DNA of 63,649 bases from an uncultured Spirochaetaceae bacterium. Lineage in GTDB: Bacteria > Spirochaetota > Spirochaetia > Treponematales > Treponemataceae. The stretch lies in contig CADANN010000030.1 of the NCBI GenBank assembly GCA_902789325.1, positions 1 to 63,649 of the forward strand, in the 5' to 3' direction. The first letter of the stretch is position 1. The number at the start of each line of letters is the position of its first letter. A program made the translations under genes and the position numbers. Under the pieces are notes generated by a model that was not told the DNA's origin, made no database searches, and worked only from the letters and a program-made list of their open reading frames with translations. This document shows, one piece after another, positions 59,340 through 63,649 of the stretch.

Positions 59340-59971
59340 TTCCTTTCTCCGGTCAGCGCAAAAATAACCCATTCAGCAATATTAGTAGCATGGTCACCAA
59401 TTCTTTCAATATATTTTGCAATCAAAAGATAATCAAGAATTGTTTCTCCTTCTGTCGTTTCACGAATCTTTTCAACTAAGTCTTTTTTTATTACGTGGTA
59501 CAAATCATCAATTACATCATCATGAGCAATTACATTTTTTGCTTTGTTAAAATCTTTGTCTATGTATGACTGCACCGCATCGTGAAGCATTATGATTATT
59601 TCAGAACTCATCTCGGTTATTTCATTCATTTTCCCATATTTACAGTCAGGAACATTCAAAACCAAATCTGCCACATCAGCCGCGTGGTCCCCGATTCGTT
59701 CCATATCCGTAATCATTTTTAATGCCGCTGTTATCATTCTTAAATCTGTTGCCATTGGCTGCTGCTGGAGCAAAAGCTTCATGCACTGAGCTTCAATTTC
59801 CCTTTCCATTTCATTTATGGCTTCATCATTCTGACCTACAGTTTTTGCTGCTTCAGTATCACGTCCCATTAGTGCAATCATGGAACTTTCAATGGCAATT
59901 TCTATCATCTTTCCCATATTGATAATAGCTGAGTTCAGCTTCTTTAATTCCTGTTCATATTTTTCTCGCAT
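59336..59971 (-). CDS. phoU: Phosphate transport regulator PhoU
   Basis: A 211-residue helical protein of two PhoU repeats. The first has NDEAINEMEREIEAQCMKLL and the second AHDDVIDDLYHVIKKDLVEK; each is followed by a MERIGDHAADVADLV/IERIGDHATNIAEWV metal-binding signature (ERIGDHA, about residues 91 and 190). It inhibits the PhoR kinase through the Pst transporter when phosphate is plentiful. It lies 12 bp after pstB and overlaps the YibE/F-like gene by 4 bp, forming a pstC-A-B-phoU-yibE order. Confidence 0.95.
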   Translation of the reverse strand: MREKYEQELKKLNSAIINMGKMIEIAIESSMIALMGRDTEAAKTVGQNDEAINEMEREIEAQCMKLLLQQQPMATDLRMITAALKMITDMERIGDHAADVADLVLNVPDCKYGKMNEITEMSSEIIIMLHDAVQSYIDKDFNKAKNVIAHDDVIDDLYHVIKKDLVEKIRETTEGETILDYLLIAKYIERIGDHATNIAEWVIFALTGERK

Positions 59972-59983
59972 TTTTTTTCTCCA

Positions 59984-60817
59984 TCAACCAAAACGTCCGG
60001 TTATATAGTCTTCCGTCTTTTTCATCTTAGGCTTACTGAAAATCTGTTCGGTATTACCTGACTCGATAATTTCTCCCAACAGGAAGAAAACAGTTTTATC
60101 GCTTACACGAACTGCCTGCTGCATATTGTGGGTAACAATTACAATGGTGTATTTTTCTTTTAGTCCAAGAACACAGTCTTCTATTTTTGAAGTTGAAATT
60201 GGATCCAGAGCCGAAGTTGGTTCATCCATAAGCAGGACTTCTGGTTCTACTGCAAGAGCACGTGCAATACAAAGCCGCTGCTGCTGACCTCCACTTAATT
60301 CCAATGCTGATTTTTTCAGGTTATCTTTTAATTCATCCCAGATTGCCGCATTCTGTAGGGAAGTTTCAACAATTTCATCTAAATCGGCTTTCCGCTTAAT
60401 TCCGTGAGTACGTGGTCCATAAGCAATATTGTCATAAATGCTCATAGGAAAAGGATTAGGTTTTTGAAATACCATTCCCACATTTTTACGAAGCAGGTTT
60501 ACGTCGGTGGATTTTTCGAGGATATTCCAGAAAACGGAGTGTTGCGGGGTGTCTCCACTAGAGAGGATAGGACGCAACGAAGTGCGGCCGTAAGGGGAAA
60601 CTTTCCATCCATTCCTAATTAGAATCTCCCCATTGATTTTACATCCTTCCACCAGATCATTCATACGGTTTATGGATTTAAGCAAAGTAGATTTTCCGCA
60701 ACCACTTGGCCCAATAAACGCCGTAATCTGATGCTCGGGAATTTCAAGATTTATTTTTTTAAGGGCATGAAAGCTGCCATAAAATAAATCAAGATTTTTT
60801 ATTTCTATTTTATTCAT
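59984..60817 (-). CDS. pstB: Phosphate ABC transporter ATP-binding protein with in-frame repeat insertion
   Basis: A 277-residue ATPase, about 20 residues longer than usual. [20 protein letters not shown] (Walker A, about residues 35-54), [20 protein letters not shown] (Q loop), [20 protein letters not shown] (signature), [13 protein letters not shown] (Walker B) and VTHNMQQA (H loop) are all intact. Between Walker A and the Q loop, residues about 67-93 ([20 protein letters not shown]) are encoded by a palindromic repeat absent from normal PstB. The frame is kept, so the protein may still work. It powers phosphate uptake with PstA and PstC. Confidence 0.93.
   Translation of the reverse strand: MNKIEIKNLDLFYGSFHALKKINLEIPEHQITAFIGPSGCGKSTLLKSINRMNDLVEGCKINGEILIRNGWKVSPYGRTSLRPILSSGDTPQHSVFWNILEKSTDVNLLRKNVGMVFQKPNPFPMSIYDNIAYGPRTHGIKRKADLDEIVETSLQNAAIWDELKDNLKKSALELSGGQQQRLCIARALAVEPEVLLMDEPTSALDPISTSKIEDCVLGLKEKYTIVIVTHNMQQAVRVSDKTVFFLLGEIIESGNTEQIFSKPKMKKTEDYITGRFG
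60541..60617 (+). repeat. Palindromic repeat copy B, inside pstB
   Basis: Same element and same orientation as 59257-59330. The pstB frame is shifted by one base relative to the YibE/F frame, so the shared DNA gives [11 protein letters not shown] here and [11 protein letters not shown] there. Confidence 0.85.
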
Positions 60818-60829
60818 ATCGTCCCTCCA

Positions 60830-61681
60830 TTATTTTTTGACTCTTTTTGCTATCACATTTGCCAAAGCATTAATCCCCATAACCATTGCCAAAAGCACAA
60901 CAGCCGTAGCAAAAGCCTGCCCGGTATGAAGTCCTTCCGAACTCAAAACATACATGTGAATTGCAAGCGTTCGTCCAGACCCAAACAGATTTTTCGGCAC
61001 CTGAGCTACAGTTCCCGCAGTGTAAATTAAGGCAGCAGTTTCACCTGCAACGCGCCCGGTTGCAAGAATTACTCCACTCAAAATACCTGGCACAGCACTT
61101 GGCAAGATTACCTTAAACACCGTGCGTAATTTTCCGGCTCCAAGTCCATAACTTCCTTCCCGGAATGAATCTGACACCGCAAGCAAAGCTTCTTCTGTAG
61201 TCCGCATAATTGTTGGAAGAATCATTATTGCAACAGTTGCGGCTCCAGCCATCAGCGAATATCCCCAGTGCAAAAATTCCACAAACAGCAGCATTCCAAA
61301 AAGTCCATAAATAATAGAAGGAATGCCTGTTAAAGTTTCTGTAGTCATGCGAACCACATTCACAAAGCGGTTTCCTTTACGGGCGTATTCCACAAGGTAG
61401 ATGGCACATCCAATTCCCAAAGGACAAGCAATCAACAATGCAAGCAGCGTCATAATCAAAGTGTTCACAAGAGCCGGCACCACAGAACAATTTTCCGAAT
61501 TGTATTTCCAGCTAAAAAGTGATGACGACAAATAAGGCACGCCTTTTACAAAAATGTAGACAAGCATATAAATCAAAACTGCAAAAGTGATTCCTGAACA
61601 AAAATAAACACCGGCTCTGACAAATCTAGATTTTGTTTTTATGGAAGTTGCGCCCGCAAGCGGTCGCCGGGCTTTCATCAT
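60830..61681 (-). CDS. pstA: Phosphate ABC transporter permease PstA
   Basis: A 283-residue inner-membrane permease with six helices. LLALLIACPLGIGCAIYLVE, MTTETLTGIPSIIYGLFGML, and the ABC-contact (EAA) loop EEALLAVSDSFREGSYGLGA then GKLRTVFKVILPSAVPGILS (about residues 164-203) are typical of PstA. It forms the channel with PstC. Its start overlaps the pstC stop by 4 bp. It ends 12 bp before pstB with an SD (GGAGGGAC) in that gap. Confidence 0.95.
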   Translation of the reverse strand: MMKARRPLAGATSIKTKSRFVRAGVYFCSGITFAVLIYMLVYIFVKGVPYLSSSLFSWKYNSENCSVVPALVNTLIMTLLALLIACPLGIGCAIYLVEYARKGNRFVNVVRMTTETLTGIPSIIYGLFGMLLFVEFLHWGYSLMAGAATVAIMILPTIMRTTEEALLAVSDSFREGSYGLGAGKLRTVFKVILPSAVPGILSGVILATGRVAGETAALIYTAGTVAQVPKNLFGSGRTLAIHMYVLSSEGLHTGQAFATAVVLLAMVMGINALANVIAKRVKK

Positions 61682-62526
61682 AAGCGTCCCCTGTTTTTTA
61701 CAAGATTAAAAGTCAAATTAATCAGCAGAATAAATACAAACAAAACAACACCAGTCGCAATAAGAGCTTCCCTATGAAGGTCAGTTGCATACCCCATTTC
61801 AATAACGATGTTCGCTGTCAAAGTTCTTATGCCTTTCAAAATTGAATCCGGGATTCGAGCTTGATTTCCGGCAACCATAATAACCGCCATTGTTTCACCA
61901 ATTGCACGACCAATTCCTAGAATTATTCCAGCCATAATTCCAGATTTTGCTGCAGGCAACATAGTCTTAAAAACACTTCGTTCATGGGTTGCACCAAGAG
62001 CACGGCTTCCCTCGTAAAAGCTTTGAGGAACAGCATTCAAGGCACTTTCAGAAACAGAAATAATTGTTGGTAAAATCATCATTCCGAGAAGAATACTTGC
62101 TGTAAGAATAGAAGAACCATTTCCTCCAAAAATATTTCGGACAGCAGGCACAATTACCATAAGTCCAAAAAATCCGTAAACTACACTTGGAATTCCCGCC
62201 AGTAAATCAATTGCAGGTTTAAGAATTTTATGCAGCCATTCAGGACAGAACTTTGACAGAAAAACTGCAGTCATAAGTCCAACTGGAACTCCAACAATAA
62301 CGGCTCCTGCAGTTACATAAAAACTTCCCAAAATCATGGGAAAAATGCCATAAAGATCGTTGCCCGGTTTCCATTTAGTTCCAAACAAAAAATCTGCAAC
62401 TCCAATTTTTTGTATAGCCGGAATACCATTTGCAAATAAAAACAGACAGATTAAAAGAACAGCAAGAAAACTGAATCCCGCCGCCAGGAGAAAAATAATT
62501 TCCCAGAATTTCTCTTTAATTTTCAT
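61678..62526 (-). CDS. pstC: Phosphate ABC transporter permease PstC
   Basis: A 282-residue inner-membrane permease. FLFGTKWKPGNDLYGIFPMI (about residues 43-62) is the PstC signature (W.P....YGI.P). IDLLAGIPSVVYGFFGLMVI and the EAA loop SESALNAVPQSFYEGSRALG then ATHERSVFKTMLPAAKSGIM follow. It is the first gene of the pstCAB-phoU-yibE operon and is preceded by a three-hexamer Pho box (62548-62586). A terminator separates it from pstS. Confidence 0.95.
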   Translation of the reverse strand: MKIKEKFWEIIFLLAAGFSFLAVLLICLFLFANGIPAIQKIGVADFLFGTKWKPGNDLYGIFPMILGSFYVTAGAVIVGVPVGLMTAVFLSKFCPEWLHKILKPAIDLLAGIPSVVYGFFGLMVIVPAVRNIFGGNGSSILTASILLGMMILPTIISVSESALNAVPQSFYEGSRALGATHERSVFKTMLPAAKSGIMAGIILGIGRAIGETMAVIMVAGNQARIPDSILKGIRTLTANIVIEMGYATDLHREALIATGVVLFVFILLINLTFNLVKNRGRL

Positions 62527-62547
62527 GGCTCTAATTTAAATGAAGAT

Positions 62548-62586
62548 TGTTAAGATATAAGGAAGGATTTGTTAAGATTATGTTAA
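62548..62586 (-). promoter_or_regulatory. Candidate Pho box upstream of pstC
   Basis: On the minus strand TTAACA occurs at 62586-62581, 62575-62570 and 62553-62548, start-to-start distances of 11 and 22 bp, so all lie on one face of the helix; the fourth position (TTCCTT) is degenerate. It is 22 bp before the pstC start. Confidence 0.7.
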
Positions 62587-62621
62587 AAAAGAAAACCTCC
62601 AGTTTTTTAGCTGGAGGTTTT
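62585..62621 (-). terminator. Terminator/attenuator between pstS and pstC
   Basis: AAAACCTCCAG (minus strand from 62621)/CTGGAGGTTTT with an 8-base loop, then C and six T (62590-62585). It limits read-through from the highly expressed pstS into pstCAB. The T-run overlaps the Pho box. Confidence 0.8.
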
Positions 62622-62682
62622 CAATTATTTGGGGGATAATTCAACGTAGTGTGCCTTGACACGTCGTATTGCCTGGTGATTA

Positions 62683-63546
62683 TTATTTTACTTCATTCCA
62701 CTTCAAAGTTTTTCCAGTAAAAATCTGTTCTACCTGGGCTTTTGAAAGGTTTTCTGTTGGATTTGATTTGTTTACAATTACGGCAATTCCATCAATTGCA
62801 ATTGTAACTTCCTGAACGCCCTTTGATTTTTCTGAATCTTTAAGACTGCGACTTGCCATTCCAATATCGCAGGTTCCGTTGATTGCGTTTGTTACCCCAG
62901 TTGTACTATCGGAAGTCTGAAGTTCAATCTTTGCGTTTGGGTTTTCGCTTTTGTATGCTTCAATCAATTTTTCCATAACTGGTGAAACTGAAGATGAACC
63001 TGAAACTACAATTTTTCCGCTGGCTTTTGAAGATATGTAAGACTTAGCTGTAACTTGAATATACTTGTTAGCAGCAATAACTTTTTGTCCTTTATCACTT
63101 AAAATAAAATTAACGAAATCCTGAGCAACCGGGGTAAGCCCCTCTTTTACTGCAATATTGAACGGACGACTAATTTTATACGAACCATTATTGATGTTTG
63201 AAACAGTTGCATCTGCACCGTCAATTTTTACGGCTTTTACAGAATCATTTAGTGAACCAAGTGAAACATAACCAATAGCATAATTATCACCGGCAACACT
63301 TGCAAGCATTACTGCAGTTGAATTTGTAATTGCAGCTTCGTCAGTTGTGTAATCAACTTTTTTACCTGATGTATCTTTTTTTTCAATACCAAAAAGTTCA
63401 ATAAAAGCACCCCGCGTTCCAGATCCGTCTTCCCGACTCAAAACTGTAATTGATTTCTTGCTGTTAAATTTTGGAGCAGCATAAACCGAACAAATCGATG
63501 TAGCCAAAATTGCTCCAAGAATCATTTTCTGTAGATTGATTTTCAT
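62683..63546 (-). CDS. pstS: Phosphate-binding protein PstS
   Basis: A 287-residue periplasmic phosphate receptor with a signal peptide (KINLQKMILGAILATSICSV-YAA). SREDGSGTRGAFIELFG (about residues 35-51) is the phosphate-binding SGT motif of the first lobe. IVVSGSSSVSPVMEKLIEAY and SDSTTGVTNAINGTCDIGMA then SRSL (about residues 175-225) form the second. This permuted order, with SGSSSVSP near the middle, appears in PstS-like proteins of anaerobes. ATG 63546 has GGGAG upstream; four more codons are open before it. It delivers phosphate to PstCA. Confidence 0.92.
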   Translation of the reverse strand: MKINLQKMILGAILATSICSVYAAPKFNSKKSITVLSREDGSGTRGAFIELFGIEKKDTSGKKVDYTTDEAAITNSTAVMLASVAGDNYAIGYVSLGSLNDSVKAVKIDGADATVSNINNGSYKISRPFNIAVKEGLTPVAQDFVNFILSDKGQKVIAANKYIQVTAKSYISSKASGKIVVSGSSSVSPVMEKLIEAYKSENPNAKIELQTSDSTTGVTNAINGTCDIGMASRSLKDSEKSKGVQEVTIAIDGIAVIVNKSNPTENLSKAQVEQIFTGKTLKWNEVK

Positions 63547-63593
63547 AATAACTCCCATAAAAAGTCAACGAACAAGTCGACTTTCTATAATAC

Positions 63594-63649
63594 TTAATTC
63601 ATGGCAGTCAAAGCTTCTTCTGCAAGTGACATTGGTTTGTATTTGCCAA
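63594..63649 (-). CDS. C-terminal end of an upstream gene (partial, probably second phosphate-binding protein)
   Basis: The last 17 codons of a frame entering from the right edge (GKYKPMSLAEEALTAMN, then stop), 48 bp upstream of the pstS start on the same strand. Position suggests another pst gene, perhaps an N-terminal or paralogous PstS, but the fragment is too short to name. Confidence 0.4.
   Translation of the reverse strand, partial: GKYKPMSLAEEALTAMN

Overview
The window reads as chromosomal DNA of a spirochaete, most likely a host-associated (rumen or gut type) Treponema. This is an inference from AT-rich codon use, the family content, gene cassettes bounded by attC-type sites but no integrase in view, and many small dispersed palindromic repeats. 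No rRNA gene or CRISPR array is present. The only tRNA is an initiator tRNA-fMet.

1-9.6 kb: 5' part of aspS and an oxidoreductase, then an integron cassette cluster without integrase (about 1.81-6.64 kb; a CALIN). Three attC sites carry 63-bp units with matching R''/R' boxes, and a fourth is truncated. The cassettes carry a secreted protein, an unknown protein, a deaminase, a Nudix hydrolase and three toxin-antitoxin loci, two of them with broken toxins. An acyltransferase and a degenerate-GGDEF/EAL protein follow.

9.6-29.1 kb: housekeeping core. It holds an SNF-type Na+ symporter, ptsI, der, a MerR regulator, an Rsm22-like methyltransferase, a CrtI-like oxidoreductase, a WecA/TagO-like transferase, a UDG-like protein, rubrerythrin, an unusual DnaK-SBD-like/LysM membrane protein, a lytic transglycosylase, an Nfu-like protein, a SlyD-type isomerase with a Cys/Gly tail, shikimate kinase and a PrsW-like protein.

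29.2-48.8 kb: a 19.5-kb integrative element inserted in the tRNA-fMet gene, flanked by 44-bp direct repeats that copy the tRNA 3' half. It has a tyrosine integrase, excisionase-like HTH protein, replication-initiator-like protein, DnaC-like ATPase, two ParB-like paralogues, a MobV-type relaxase and an array of about eight hairpins. The cargo is mainly anti-phage: a type I R-M operon (R-M-S) whose HsdS is fused to a YgjP/DUF45 metallopeptidase domain, and a two-gene system matching Hachiman (HamA, HamB). A GNAT-like/small-protein pair and an unknown 433-residue protein are also carried.

49.0-63.6 kb: a phosphate-acquisition island: phoB-phoR, Na/Pi cotransporter, HD-domain protein, phytase-like esterase, alkaline phosphatase, metallophosphatase, YibE/F-like protein, phoU, pstBAC and pstS. 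TTAACA-type hexamers spaced 11 bp apart lie upstream of phoB, the Na/Pi gene and pstC and look like Pho boxes. One palindromic repeat family is inserted in frame in both pstB and the YibE/F gene, read in two different frames. Functions are inferred from motifs and family knowledge; no database search was run.
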